From RGIG8767 sp045531685 (lineage in GTDB: Bacteria; Bacillota; Clostridia; Lachnospirales; Lachnospiraceae): 33,766 nucleotides of DNA. Positions within the stretch are counted from its first letter, which is position 1; each line of letters opens with the position of its first letter. This document shows, piece after piece, positions 7,128-15,141 of the stretch. Location: assembly GCA_045531685.1 (NCBI GenBank), contig JAZSEL010000100.1:1-33766 (forward strand), in the 5' to 3' direction. The translations under genes and the position numbers were made by a program. The notes below the pieces were generated by a model, which worked only from the letters and a program-made list of their open reading frames with translations, had not been told where the DNA came from and did no database searches.

Positions 7128-7151
7128 ACCAACTTGTGATATATTCAAATT

Positions 7152-7175
7152 CCTTGCTTTGCAGAGAGTGCAAGG
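7152..7175 (+). promoter_or_regulatory. Leader hairpin upstream of rpsF
   Basis: CCTTGC (7152-7157) pairs with GCAAGG (7170-7175) shortly before the SD AAAAGGAGG. In many bacteria the rpsF leader binds the S6:S18 complex for feedback control, but the conserved CCG element of that motif is not evident here, so a regulatory role is only suggested by position. Confidence 0.35.
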
Positions 7176-7201
7176 CCAGAGACCAAAAGGAGGTAACAAG
7201 C

Positions 7202-7492
7202 ATGAACAAATATGAATTAGCCGTTGTTGTCAGTGCGAAAATCGAAGACGAAGAAAGAGCTGCTACAATCGAAAAAGTAAAAGCTTATGTCGAAAGATTC
7301 GGTGGTAATGTTACAAACGTTGATGAATGGGGTAAGAAGAAATTAGCTTACGAAGTTCAGAAGATGAAAGAAGCATTCTACTATTTCATTCAGTTCGAAG
7401 CAGAAGCTACAGCTCCAGCCGAGATCGAAAACAGAGTTCGTATCATGGACAACGTTATCAGATTTTTATGCGTTAGACAGAACGAGGCATAG
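7202..7492 (+). CDS. rpsF: 30S ribosomal protein S6
   Basis: A 96-residue S6 with the family start MNKYELAVVVSAKIEDEE and the conserved WGKKKLAYEVQK segment, followed by the YYFIQFEAE strand. S6 binds 16S rRNA in the platform of the small subunit together with S18. ATG 7202 follows the strong SD AAAAGGAGG; the open frame extends upstream to 7106 but without a ribosome site. Codon use is biased toward C-ending codons such as AAC, ATC and TTC, as expected for high expression. It is first in the rpsF-ssb-rpsR operon. Confidence 0.97.
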   Translation: MNKYELAVVVSAKIEDEERAATIEKVKAYVERFGGNVTNVDEWGKKKLAYEVQKMKEAFYYFIQFEAEATAPAEIENRVRIMDNVIRFLCVRQNEA

Positions 7493-7506
7493 AAAGAAGG
7501 TATTAG

Positions 7507-7950
7507 ATGAACAAAGTTATTCTTATGGGCCGTTTAACAAGAGACCCGGAAGTACGTTATGCACAGGGTGAAAATGCTATGGCAATTGCCAGATTTTCAC
7601 TTGCAGTAGACAGAAGACGTCAGCAGAATGCTGACGGACAGACTGCAGACTTTATCAATATTGTTGCATTCGGAAGATTGGGTGAGTTTGCGGAGAAGTA
7701 TTTACACAAAGGAACAAAGGTTGCACTTTCCGGACGTATTCAGACCGGAAGCTATACCAATAAGGATGGCCAGAGAGTGTACACCACTGACATTATTGCA
7801 GAGGATATCGAGTTTGCAGAGAGCAAGAACAGCGCCGGATCTGACGGGGGTTATACCGGTGGTGGAAGCAGCAGACCGGCACCTGCATCAGCCGGTGACG
7901 GCTTCATGAATATTCCGGACGGAATTGATGAAGAGTTACCATTTAACTAA
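7507..7950 (+). CDS. ssb: Single-stranded DNA-binding protein
   Basis: A 147-residue SSB: an OB fold (MNKVILMGRLTRDPEVRY, then FINIVAFGRLGEFAEKYLHK and VALSGRIQTGSYTNKDGQRV) followed by a flexible Gly/Ser-rich linker and the acidic C-terminal peptide (DGIDEELPFN) that recruits replication and repair proteins. The tail carries an extra Asn after the usual terminal Phe. It protects single-stranded DNA in replication and recombination. It lies 14 bases after rpsF in the conserved rpsF-ssb-rpsR order. Confidence 0.97.
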   Translation: MNKVILMGRLTRDPEVRYAQGENAMAIARFSLAVDRRRQQNADGQTADFINIVAFGRLGEFAEKYLHKGTKVALSGRIQTGSYTNKDGQRVYTTDIIAEDIEFAESKNSAGSDGGYTGGGSSRPAPASAGDGFMNIPDGIDEELPFN

Positions 7951-7979
7951 GTAGTTAGAATAAGATAGGAGGCAGTAAC

Positions 7980-8249
7980 ATGGCTTTTGATAAAACAAAC
8001 AAAGCAGACGGACCAGCTAGAAAAAGAGTTGGCGGCGGTATGCGTAGAAGAAAAAAAGTTTGTGTATTCTGTGGTAAAGACAATGTAATCGATTACAAGG
8101 ATACAGCTAAATTAAAGAGATACGTGTCTGAAAGAGGCAAAATTCTTCCTAGAAGAATCACAGGTAACTGTGCTAGACATCAGAGAGCTCTTACAGTAGC
8201 AATCAAGAGAGCTAGACACGTAGCATTAATGCCATATACATGCGAATAA
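7980..8249 (+). CDS. rpsR: 30S ribosomal protein S18 (zinc-binding type)
   Basis: An 89-residue S18 with the diagnostic segments DYKDTAKLKRYVSERGKILP and RRITGNCARHQRALTVAIKR. The N-terminal CVFCGK pair with the Cys of GNCARHQ indicates the C+ form that can bind zinc. S18 pairs with S6 on the ribosome. SD AGGAGG precedes ATG 7980. It closes the operon; a terminator hairpin begins 31 bases after the stop. Confidence 0.97.
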   Translation: MAFDKTNKADGPARKRVGGGMRRRKKVCVFCGKDNVIDYKDTAKLKRYVSERGKILPRRITGNCARHQRALTVAIKRARHVALMPYTCE

Positions 8250-8280
8250 ATCGCAGGGTCGGCAGAATAATTGAGAATGG

Positions 8281-8320
8281 ACTCCAATATACTATAGTAA
8301 TAGTATGTTGGAGTTTTTTT
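8281..8320 (+). terminator. rpsR terminator that also carries the next gene's SD
   Basis: ACTCCAATATACTA (8281-8294) pairs with TAGTATGTTGGAGT (8301-8314) with one G-U pair, followed by seven T. The 3' arm contains GGAG (8310-8313), seven bases before ATG 8321, so the terminator stem includes the only SD of the deacetylase gene. Confidence 0.9.
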
Positions 8321-9115
8321 ATGAAAAAATCACCCTTACGTGTGTTTATCAGTGTTTTAACGCTGGGTCTCTTGGGAATTACCCTGACAAAAGGATATGA
8401 AGTACATCAGGTTAGCAGTGCGAAAGCACTTTCAGCCGAGAACTGGGGTCTTGGATTTGGAGAAGAGGGACAGCCGCCGACGGCGAATCAGACAGCGGAA
8501 GAATTACAGGAATACGGAGCTTATTACATTGGGAATCAAGAGGAAAAGAAGATTTATCTGACCTTTGACTGCGGATATGAGAATGGGAACATGGGGGCCA
8601 TTTTAGATGCGCTGAAAGAGGCCGATGTGAAAGCTACTTTTTTTCTGGTAGGTAATTATTTGGAGACCGAGCCGGATTTGGTGAAGAGAATAGCGGAAGA
8701 GGGGCATGTAATCGGAAATCATACCTATCATCATAAGGATATGTCGGCTTTGAGTGAGGAAGAATTTGTTGCGGAATTAACCTCCTTTGAGGAGAAAGTG
8801 AAGGAGATTACGGGAGAAGGCTGTGGTAAATTCTATCGTCCGCCTCAGGGAAAGTACAGTGTCCGTAATTTACAGATGGCGCAGGAAAACGGATACAAGA
8901 CCATATTCTGGAGTCTGGCGTATGTGGATTGGTACGATGATGACCAGCCTACCAAGGAGGAAGCGTTTGGAAAATTATTGCCGAGGATTCATCCGGGTGC
9001 CATTGTCCTATTACACAGTACTTCAAAAACCAATGGCGAAATATTGGGAGAATTGCTTCAAAAATGGAAGGACATGGGGTATACGTTTGGTTCATTGGAA
9101 GAACTTACATTATAA
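8321..9115 (+). CDS. Polysaccharide deacetylase, PdaA-like (peptidoglycan N-acetylmuramic acid deacetylase)
   Basis: A 264-residue NodB-fold deacetylase with an N-terminal signal or anchor helix (about residues 7-25), so it acts outside the membrane. Motifs: TFDCGYENGN (motif 1, catalytic Asp and metal Asp), HTYHHKD (HxxxH metal ligands), RPPQGKYS (RPPxG), SLAYVDW and the catalytic His region IVLLHSTSKTN. TFDxGYENG is characteristic of PdaA, which deacetylates muramic acid for the muramic delta-lactam of the spore cortex, so a sporulation role is plausible but inferred. The open frame continues upstream to 8240, overlapping rpsR; ATG 8321 is preferred because it begins a signal peptide and is preceded by GGAG in the rpsR terminator. 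Confidence 0.87.
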   Translation: MKKSPLRVFISVLTLGLLGITLTKGYEVHQVSSAKALSAENWGLGFGEEGQPPTANQTAEELQEYGAYYIGNQEEKKIYLTFDCGYENGNMGAILDALKEADVKATFFLVGNYLETEPDLVKRIAEEGHVIGNHTYHHKDMSALSEEEFVAELTSFEEKVKEITGEGCGKFYRPPQGKYSVRNLQMAQENGYKTIFWSLAYVDWYDDDQPTKEEAFGKLLPRIHPGAIVLLHSTSKTNGEILGELLQKWKDMGYTFGSLEELTL

Positions 9116-9266
9116 ATGGGAGGGAAAAAGGAGTATTATAGGATAGGTGGGAACTTTTTGCGGTTCTTTAAAAATATATTGGTATTAGTTATTCCATTTT
9201 AAGGAAATTTATACTAAAATAATATGTTGTTAGTGATAACGATAGGAATACGAGCTGAGGTTGACT

Positions 9267-10754
9267 ATGAGAATTGGATTTGATAATGACAAATATTTAA
9301 AAATGCAGTCGGAACATATATTGGAAAGAATTGCGCAGTTTGGTAACAAGTTGTACTTGGAATTCGGCGGCAAGCTTTTCGATGATTTTCATGCATCCAG
9401 AGTTCTTCCGGGATTTATGCCGGATTCCAAATTACGTATGTTACTGGAGTTGAAGGATCAGGCAGAAATCGTTTTTGTTATCAGTGCAGAGGATATTGAG
9501 ACCAATAAAATGCGCGGAGATTTGGGCATTACCTATGATCTGGATGTGCTCAGATTAATTGATGCCTTCCGCAATATCGGACTTTTTGTAGGTAGTGTGT
9601 GTATTACCAAATATTCCGGTCAGGTGGCGGCGGACCAGTTTACTAAGCGTTTAACAGAGCTGGGAATTAAGGCATATCATCATTATAAGATACCGGGATA
9701 TCCAAGTGATATTAAGACTATCGTAAGTGATGACGGATATGGTAAAAATGATTATATTGAGACAACAAGACCATTGGTTGTTATTACGGCACCGGGACCT
9801 GGAAGCGGAAAGATGGCGACTTGTCTGTCTCAGTTGTATCATGAACATAAAAGAGGTATTAAGGCAGGATATGCCAAGTTTGAGACATTCCCAATCTGGA
9901 ATCTTCCGTTAAAGCATCCGGTTAATGTGGCATATGAAGCTGCAACAGCGGATTTAAATGACGTGAACATGATTGATCCATTCCATATGGAGGCATACGG
10001 GGAGACAACTACCAATTATAACCGGGACGTGGAGATTTTCCCTGTATTAAATGCCATGTTTGAACAGATATTAGGAGAAAGTCCTTACAAATCACCAACA
10101 GACATGGGCGTTAATATGGTGGGCAACTGTATTATAGATGATGAGGCGTGCAGGGAAGCATCCAATCAGGAGATTATCCGCAGATATTATCAGGTACTGT
10201 GTGACTGTAAGAGAGGAATCGGAAGCAAGGATACTCTCTACAAATTAGAGCTGATTATGAAACAGGCAGGGCTGAGCGTAGAGAACCGTGCGGTAGTAAA
10301 TGCGGCTTTGCAGAGAGAAGAGGATACAGGACATCCGGCCATGGCGATTCAGTTGGACGATGGTACATTAATTACCGGTAAGACAACGGATTTATTGGGG
10401 GCAGCATCGGCGGCATTGCTAAATACGATTAAGGCTTTGGGCGGGATTGACCATGAATTGCATCTGGTTAATCCAAAAGCGATTGAACCGATTCAGCGCT
10501 TGAAAACGGATTATCTGGGAAGTGTAAATCCACGTCTTCATACGGATGAGATTTTAATTGCGCTTTCTACGTCAGCGGCGACGGACCCGAACGCAGACCT
10601 TGCCATGACACAGATTCCGAAATTAAAAGGGTTGGAAGCACACTCCTCCGTATTATTGTCTTCCGTAGATGAAAAGATGTTTAAACGTTTAGGCATTCAT
10701 CTTACCAGCGAAGCCAAATATGAAACCGAAAACAGAGTTTATCATAAGAGATAA
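9267..10754 (+). CDS. DUF1846 domain-containing protein
   Basis: A 495-residue protein matching the DUF1846 family from start to end: MRIGFDNDKYLKMQSEHI, then FGGKLFDDFHASRVLPGF, and a central P-loop-like stretch APGPGSGKMATCLSQLYHE (about residues 176-194), followed by a large C-terminal domain. The family is widespread in Firmicutes; its reaction is not established to my knowledge. ATG 9267 has TGAGG six bases upstream; TTG 9261 is in frame but not needed. It has its own strong terminator and is flanked by pdaA-like and ftsH, with no obvious functional link. Confidence 0.88.
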   Translation: MRIGFDNDKYLKMQSEHILERIAQFGNKLYLEFGGKLFDDFHASRVLPGFMPDSKLRMLLELKDQAEIVFVISAEDIETNKMRGDLGITYDLDVLRLIDAFRNIGLFVGSVCITKYSGQVAADQFTKRLTELGIKAYHHYKIPGYPSDIKTIVSDDGYGKNDYIETTRPLVVITAPGPGSGKMATCLSQLYHEHKRGIKAGYAKFETFPIWNLPLKHPVNVAYEAATADLNDVNMIDPFHMEAYGETTTNYNRDVEIFPVLNAMFEQILGESPYKSPTDMGVNMVGNCIIDDEACREASNQEIIRRYYQVLCDCKRGIGSKDTLYKLELIMKQAGLSVENRAVVNAALQREEDTGHPAMAIQLDDGTLITGKTTDLLGAASAALLNTIKALGGIDHELHLVNPKAIEPIQRLKTDYLGSVNPRLHTDEILIALSTSAATDPNADLAMTQIPKLKGLEAHSSVLLSSVDEKMFKRLGIHLTSEAKYETENRVYHKR

Positions 10755-10758
10755 GAAT

Positions 10759-10816
10759 ATCCGCTGTTTTGTCATAACCGTATGGAACGGGATTGATGAA
10801 AACGGCGGATTTTTTG
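10759..10816 (+). terminator. Rho-independent terminator after the DUF1846 gene
   Basis: ATCCGCTGTTTTGTCAT near 10759-10775 pairs with ATGAAAACGGCGGAT (10796-10810) with a few wobbles; a T run follows. Confidence 0.85.
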
Positions 10817-10867
10817 TAAAAACATGATTTTTCCAAGAAAGGAAAGAGTTTTTTCACAGAAAATTTA

Positions 10868-10896
10868 TTGATTTTACCATATGCGGTTACTATAAT
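10868..10896 (+). promoter_or_regulatory. Putative sigma-A promoter of ftsH
   Basis: TTGATT (10868-10873) and consensus TATAAT (10891-10896) are separated by 17 bases. The start would be near 10903, leaving only 12 bases to the ATG at 10915 but about 66 to the preferred ATG at 10969. Confidence 0.75.
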
Positions 10897-10968
10897 TGTA
10901 ATAATGATAATAACATGGAGATTTCTCTGAAGGAACAGAGTGGAAATAAGGAAAGGCTAAATATAGTT

Positions 10969-13083
10969 ATGGATAATAATTCAAACCATTATGAAAGACC
11001 AAACGGCTCTAACAGACCGGGTGGACCGGGACAGAGACCGGGGGGACCGGGGCAAAGACCGGGTGGTAACGGAAACGGTCAGGGTGGACCGGGTAATAAC
11101 AATACTCCAAGAAAACAGAACCTTCTGTTTCTGTTGATTGCATCGTTAATCACATTGCTTTGTATGAGCTATTTTATGAAATCCTTTGACGATGCAACTA
11201 CGGATGAGATTCCGTACAATGAATTTGTACAGATGCTGGAGGAGGGGAAGGTAGAGAGTGTATACATTTCTTCCGACCGTATACAGATATTTCCGGTAAA
11301 GGAAGAGACTAAGCAGGATGAGAGCAATCCGTTTGCTTTAATGGGATATCTGACAACTCCTGCGGTCACATATTATACGGGACGTGCAGAAAGCAACGAT
11401 GCATTAAGTGCCAGATTGTTAGAAGCGGGTGTTGAGATTAATCCGGAGATTCCGGATAATTCAGGACTATTGATGTCCATTCTTTTAACGTATGTATTAC
11501 CGATATTGCTGCTTTGGTTCTTATTAAGCTTTGCGGCAAAGAAGATGGGTTCCGGTGGCGGAATGATGGGTGTTGGCAAGAGCAATGCCAAGGTTTACGT
11601 CCAGAAAGAGACCGGTGTTACGTTTAAAGATGTGGCAGGTGAAGACGAAGCCAAGGAATCCTTACAGGAGGTGGTGGACTTCCTTCACAATCCGGGGAAA
11701 TATGTGGAAATCGGAGCCAAATTACCAAAGGGAGCGCTGCTTGTAGGACCTCCGGGTACCGGTAAAACATTGCTTGCAAAGGCAGTAGCAGGAGAAGCTC
11801 ATGTGCCGTTTTTCTCCCTTACGGGTTCTGACTTTATTGAATTATATGTTGGTGTGGGCGCTTCCAGAGTAAGGGATTTATTCAAGGAAGCTAATAAGCA
11901 TGCGCCTTGTATTATTTTTATCGATGAAATTGATGCCATCGGACGGAGCCGTGATTCGAAATACGGCGGTGGAAATGAAGAACGTGAACAGACATTGAAT
12001 CAGTTGCTGTCTGAGATGGACGGATTTGATTCGGCAAAGGGTATTCTGGTTCTGGGTGCGACTAACAGACCGGAGATTCTGGACAAAGCACTTCTTCGTC
12101 CGGGCCGTTTTGACAGACGTATTATTGTAGACAAACCGGATTTAAAGGGTCGTGTGGATATTCTAAAGGTTCATGCCAAGGATGTTAAAATGGACGAAAG
12201 TGTTGACTTTGATGCCATTGCCTTAGCGACCAGCGGTGCCGTAGGCTCTGACCTTGCCAATATGATTAATGAAGCCGCTATTAATGCGGTAAAAGAGAAG
12301 CGTGAGTATGTAAACCAGAAGGATTTATTTGATGCAGTAGAGCAGGTATTGGTTGGTAAGGAAAAGAAAGACCGGATTATGAGCAAGGAAGAACGTAAGA
12401 TTGTTTCTTATCATGAAGTAGGTCATGCCTTAATTGCAGCATTACAGAAAAATTCGGAACCGGTACAGAAGATTACCATTGTGCCTAGAACAATGGGTGC
12501 ACTCGGATATGTAATGCAGGTGCCGGAAGAAGAAAAATACCTGAACACAGAGGCTGAGCTCCGTGATATGCTGGTTGGACTTTTGGGCGGACGTGCCGCA
12601 GAAGAGCTGGTATTTGAAACGGTTACAACAGGAGCTTCCAATGATATCGAAAAGGCGACTAACATTGCCCGTGCTATGGTAACGCAGTACGGTATGAGTA
12701 AGAAATTTGGTCTTATTGGTCTGGCTACCGTAGAGAGCAAGTATTTAAGCGGTCAGGCGTCTTTAAATTGTGCCGATGAGACTGCGGCTGCCATTGACGA
12801 AGAAGTCATGAAGATGCTTGCGGAAAGCTATGAAGCAGCCAAGACACTTCTTTCCGAAAACCGTGATGTAATGGATAAGATTGCAGAATTCCTGATTGAA
12901 AAAGAAACCATTACCGGTAAGGAATTCATGAAGATTTTCCGTGAACTTAAGGGTATTCCGGAACCGGAAGAAAAATCTGAGGAAAAGACTGCCGATGAAG
13001 CAGATGAGGATACCGCCAAAGAGGATACGGCAGAAAAGACAGAAGATGAAGTGAAAAATGACGAGACAACTGTCGAAGCATAA
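10969..13083 (+). CDS. ftsH: ATP-dependent zinc metalloprotease FtsH
   Basis: A 704-residue membrane AAA+ protease that degrades misassembled membrane proteins and some regulators. Order: a cytoplasmic Gly/Pro-rich tail (about residues 10-48, repeats of GGPGQRP), TM1 (about 52-72), an extracytoplasmic domain, TM2 (LLTYVLPILLLWFLLSF), AAA domain with Walker A GPPGTGKT (about 260), Walker B CIIFIDEID, the second region of homology (ATNRPEILDKALLRPGRFDR), then the zinc site HEVGH (482-486). The C-terminus is a highly acidic tail. ATG 10969 (MDNNSN) matches related Clostridial starts and has AAGGAAAGG upstream, although spacing is long (12 bases). ATG 10915 would add 18 residues but lacks an SD. 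Confidence 0.96.
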   Translation: MDNNSNHYERPNGSNRPGGPGQRPGGPGQRPGGNGNGQGGPGNNNTPRKQNLLFLLIASLITLLCMSYFMKSFDDATTDEIPYNEFVQMLEEGKVESVYISSDRIQIFPVKEETKQDESNPFALMGYLTTPAVTYYTGRAESNDALSARLLEAGVEINPEIPDNSGLLMSILLTYVLPILLLWFLLSFAAKKMGSGGGMMGVGKSNAKVYVQKETGVTFKDVAGEDEAKESLQEVVDFLHNPGKYVEIGAKLPKGALLVGPPGTGKTLLAKAVAGEAHVPFFSLTGSDFIELYVGVGASRVRDLFKEANKHAPCIIFIDEIDAIGRSRDSKYGGGNEEREQTLNQLLSEMDGFDSAKGILVLGATNRPEILDKALLRPGRFDRRIIVDKPDLKGRVDILKVHAKDVKMDESVDFDAIALATSGAVGSDLANMINEAAINAVKEKREYVNQKDLFDAVEQVLVGKEKKDRIMSKEERKIVSYHEVGHALIAALQKNSEPVQKITIVPRTMGALGYVMQVPEEEKYLNTEAELRDMLVGLLGGRAAEELVFETVTTGASNDIEKATNIARAMVTQYGMSKKFGLIGLATVESKYLSGQASLNCADETAAAIDEEVMKMLAESYEAAKTLLSENRDVMDKIAEFLIEKETITGKEFMKIFRELKGIPEPEEKSEEKTADEADEDTAKEDTAEKTEDEVKNDETTVEA

Positions 13084-13106
13084 TGATATAATAGTTTATT
13101 ATATTT

Positions 13107-13166
13107 AGGAGTGTGGCGCGGCAGTATGGTTTGCACGTGTCGTGTGCAGAACATACTGCCGCGCCA
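13107..13166 (+). promoter_or_regulatory. Long hairpin between an SD and the uvrC start
   Basis: A perfect 15-bp stem, TGGCGCGGCAGTATG (13114-13128) with CATACTGCCGCGCCA (13152-13166), encloses a second small stem TGCAC/GTGCA. AGGAG (13107-13111) lies just before it, and the uvrC ATG (13176) just after; no SD lies between hairpin and ATG. When folded, AGGAG and AUG are separated by only 11 unpaired bases. A -10-like TATAAT is at 13087-13092 with a poor -35. The hairpin may also attenuate read-through from ftsH, but it has no good T tract. Confidence 0.6.
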
Positions 13167-13175
13167 TAATTGTTT

Positions 13176-15056
13176 ATGGAAGAAATATTTGTTATTCAAG
13201 ACGAATTAAAAAAGGTACCGGGGAAGCCGGGCGTATATATAATGCGTGATAAAAATGACGGGATTCTGTATGTGGGAAAGGCGATTAACCTAAGAAACAG
13301 GCTCCGGTCTTATTTTCGCGCGAATATCGGCAGAGGGCCTTGGATTGATAAAATGGTAGAATTAATCCACCATTTCGAATACATTGTGACGGATTCGGAA
13401 TTGGAAGCTTTGGTATTGGAAAATAACCTGATTAAAGAACACCGTCCTAAGTACAATACCATGCTGGTGGATGATAAGACTTATCCTTATATTAAGGTGA
13501 CGGTGGCGGAGGAATATCCGCGGATACTTTTTTCCAGAGAAATGAAAAAGGATAAGTCCAAGTATTTTGGACCGTATACCAGTGCAACAGCAGTAAAGGA
13601 TACCATCGAACTGATTAACAGACTGTATCTGCTCAGAACCTGTAACAAAGCATTGCCGAGGGAAATAGGGAATGACAGGCCATGCCTGAATTATCATATT
13701 CATCAGTGTCTGGCACCTTGCCAGGGATATATTTCCAAGGAAGAATATCGGGAGAGGATAGAGGATGCGCTGGATTTTTTAAACGGAAATTATAATAAGA
13801 TTTTAAAAAGTCTGGAAGAAAAAATGCTTGAGGCATCCGAAAATATGGAGTTTGAAGAAGCGGCCAAATTCCGCGACCTTTTTAACAGTGTGAAACAGGT
13901 GGCACAGAAGCAGAAGATGACGGACAGCGAAGGGGAAGATAATGATATTATTGCGGCTGCCATGCAGGAGGATGATGTAGTAATTCAGGTCTTCTTTGTG
14001 CGGGATGGACGTTTGATTGGCAGAGAGCATTTCTATATGCGCAGTGCGGCCAGACAGACAAGGGGAGAGGTTTTATCTTCTTTTATCAAGCAGTTTTATG
14101 CGGGAACTCCATTTATTCCAAGAGAAATCATGCTTCAGGATGAGATTGAGGAAAAGGAGATTATAGAGGAATGGCTTTCTGAAAAAAGAAAGCAAAGGAT
14201 GTATCTTCGTTTCCCGAAAAAGGGAAGCAAAGAAAAATTGGTGGAGCTTGCCGCTAAGAATGCGGAGCTTGTGTTAAAGCAGGATAAAGACAGAATCAAA
14301 CGGGAAGAAGGAAGAACCATCGGTGCTATGAAGGAAGTAGCATCCTGGATTGGTCTTTCTCATGTGACAAGAGTGGAAGCCTTTGATATTTCCAATACCA
14401 GTGGGTTTGAAAATGTAGGCTCCATGGTGGTATTTGAAAACGGAAAGGCTAAGCGGAGTGACTATCGGAAGTTCCGCATGAAGACGGTCAGCGGACCGGA
14501 TGACTATGCCTGCATGAGGGAAGTGCTCAAAAGGCGTTTTACCCATGGCTTGGAAGAAACAAGGGAAATGGCAGAGAAGGAATTGGATAAGGAGTACGGA
14601 AGCTTTACCAAATTTCCGGATTTGCTGTTAATGGATGGTGGAAGAGGTCAGGTAAACATTGCCAAAGAGGTTCTTGATGAACTTCGGTTGAACATACCGG
14701 TTTGCGGAATGGTAAAGGATGACCATCACAGGACGAGGGGATTGTATTATGAGAATAGGGAAATCCCTATAGATACCCATTCAGAAGGATTTAAACTGAT
14801 TACCCGTATTCAGGACGAGGCACACAGGTTTGCCATAGAGTATCACAGGTCCATCCGCAGTAAGGAGCAGGTACGTTCTGTTCTGGATGAAATTCCGGGA
14901 GTGGGACCGGCCAGAAGGAAAGCACTGATGAAGTGTTTTGACAGTATTGAAGAAATAAAACAGGCGAATGCACAGGAACTGCATGAGAAGGCGGGAATTC
15001 CTCTTTCCACGGCGGAAGAAATCTATTCTTTTTTTCATGGTTCTGTGGTAGAATAA
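13176..15056 (+). CDS. uvrC: Excinuclease ABC subunit C
   Basis: The 626-residue UvrC makes both incisions around UvrB-bound lesions in nucleotide excision repair. The GIY-YIG nuclease is at the N-terminus (GVYIMRDKNDGILYVGKAIN, about residues 19-38), then the Cys cluster LNYHIHQCLAPCQGYIS, the UvrB-binding UVR motif (MEFEEAAKFRDLFN), the RNase H-like second nuclease (VEAFDISNTSGFENVGSMVV, MDGGRGQV) and the C-terminal helix-hairpin-helix DNA-binding motif (IPGVGPARRKALMKCF). Length is normal. The ATG has no adjacent SD, see the upstream hairpin. An 85-base gap separates it from hprK. Confidence 0.96.
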   Translation: MEEIFVIQDELKKVPGKPGVYIMRDKNDGILYVGKAINLRNRLRSYFRANIGRGPWIDKMVELIHHFEYIVTDSELEALVLENNLIKEHRPKYNTMLVDDKTYPYIKVTVAEEYPRILFSREMKKDKSKYFGPYTSATAVKDTIELINRLYLLRTCNKALPREIGNDRPCLNYHIHQCLAPCQGYISKEEYRERIEDALDFLNGNYNKILKSLEEKMLEASENMEFEEAAKFRDLFNSVKQVAQKQKMTDSEGEDNDIIAAAMQEDDVVIQVFFVRDGRLIGREHFYMRSAARQTRGEVLSSFIKQFYAGTPFIPREIMLQDEIEEKEIIEEWLSEKRKQRMYLRFPKKGSKEKLVELAAKNAELVLKQDKDRIKREEGRTIGAMKEVASWIGLSHVTRVEAFDISNTSGFENVGSMVVFENGKAKRSDYRKFRMKTVSGPDDYACMREVLKRRFTHGLEETREMAEKELDKEYGSFTKFPDLLLMDGGRGQVNIAKEVLDELRLNIPVCGMVKDDHHRTRGLYYENREIPIDTHSEGFKLITRIQDEAHRFAIEYHRSIRSKEQVRSVLDEIPGVGPARRKALMKCFDSIEEIKQANAQELHEKAGIPLSTAEEIYSFFHGSVVE

Positions 15057-15141
15057 CCGTAGTGTGTGTTCCGCAAAGGAACATAGGAAAAATGTCCATA
15101 AGGAGAGCGTGCAGAATACTGCAATGCAGAAAGGAATACTC

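Noticed and set aside
12423..13199. Minus-strand ORFs over the ftsH 3' end and uvrC start
   Set aside because: Ser-rich antisense shadows of the acidic FtsH tail; the real genes on the plus strand have complete motifs.
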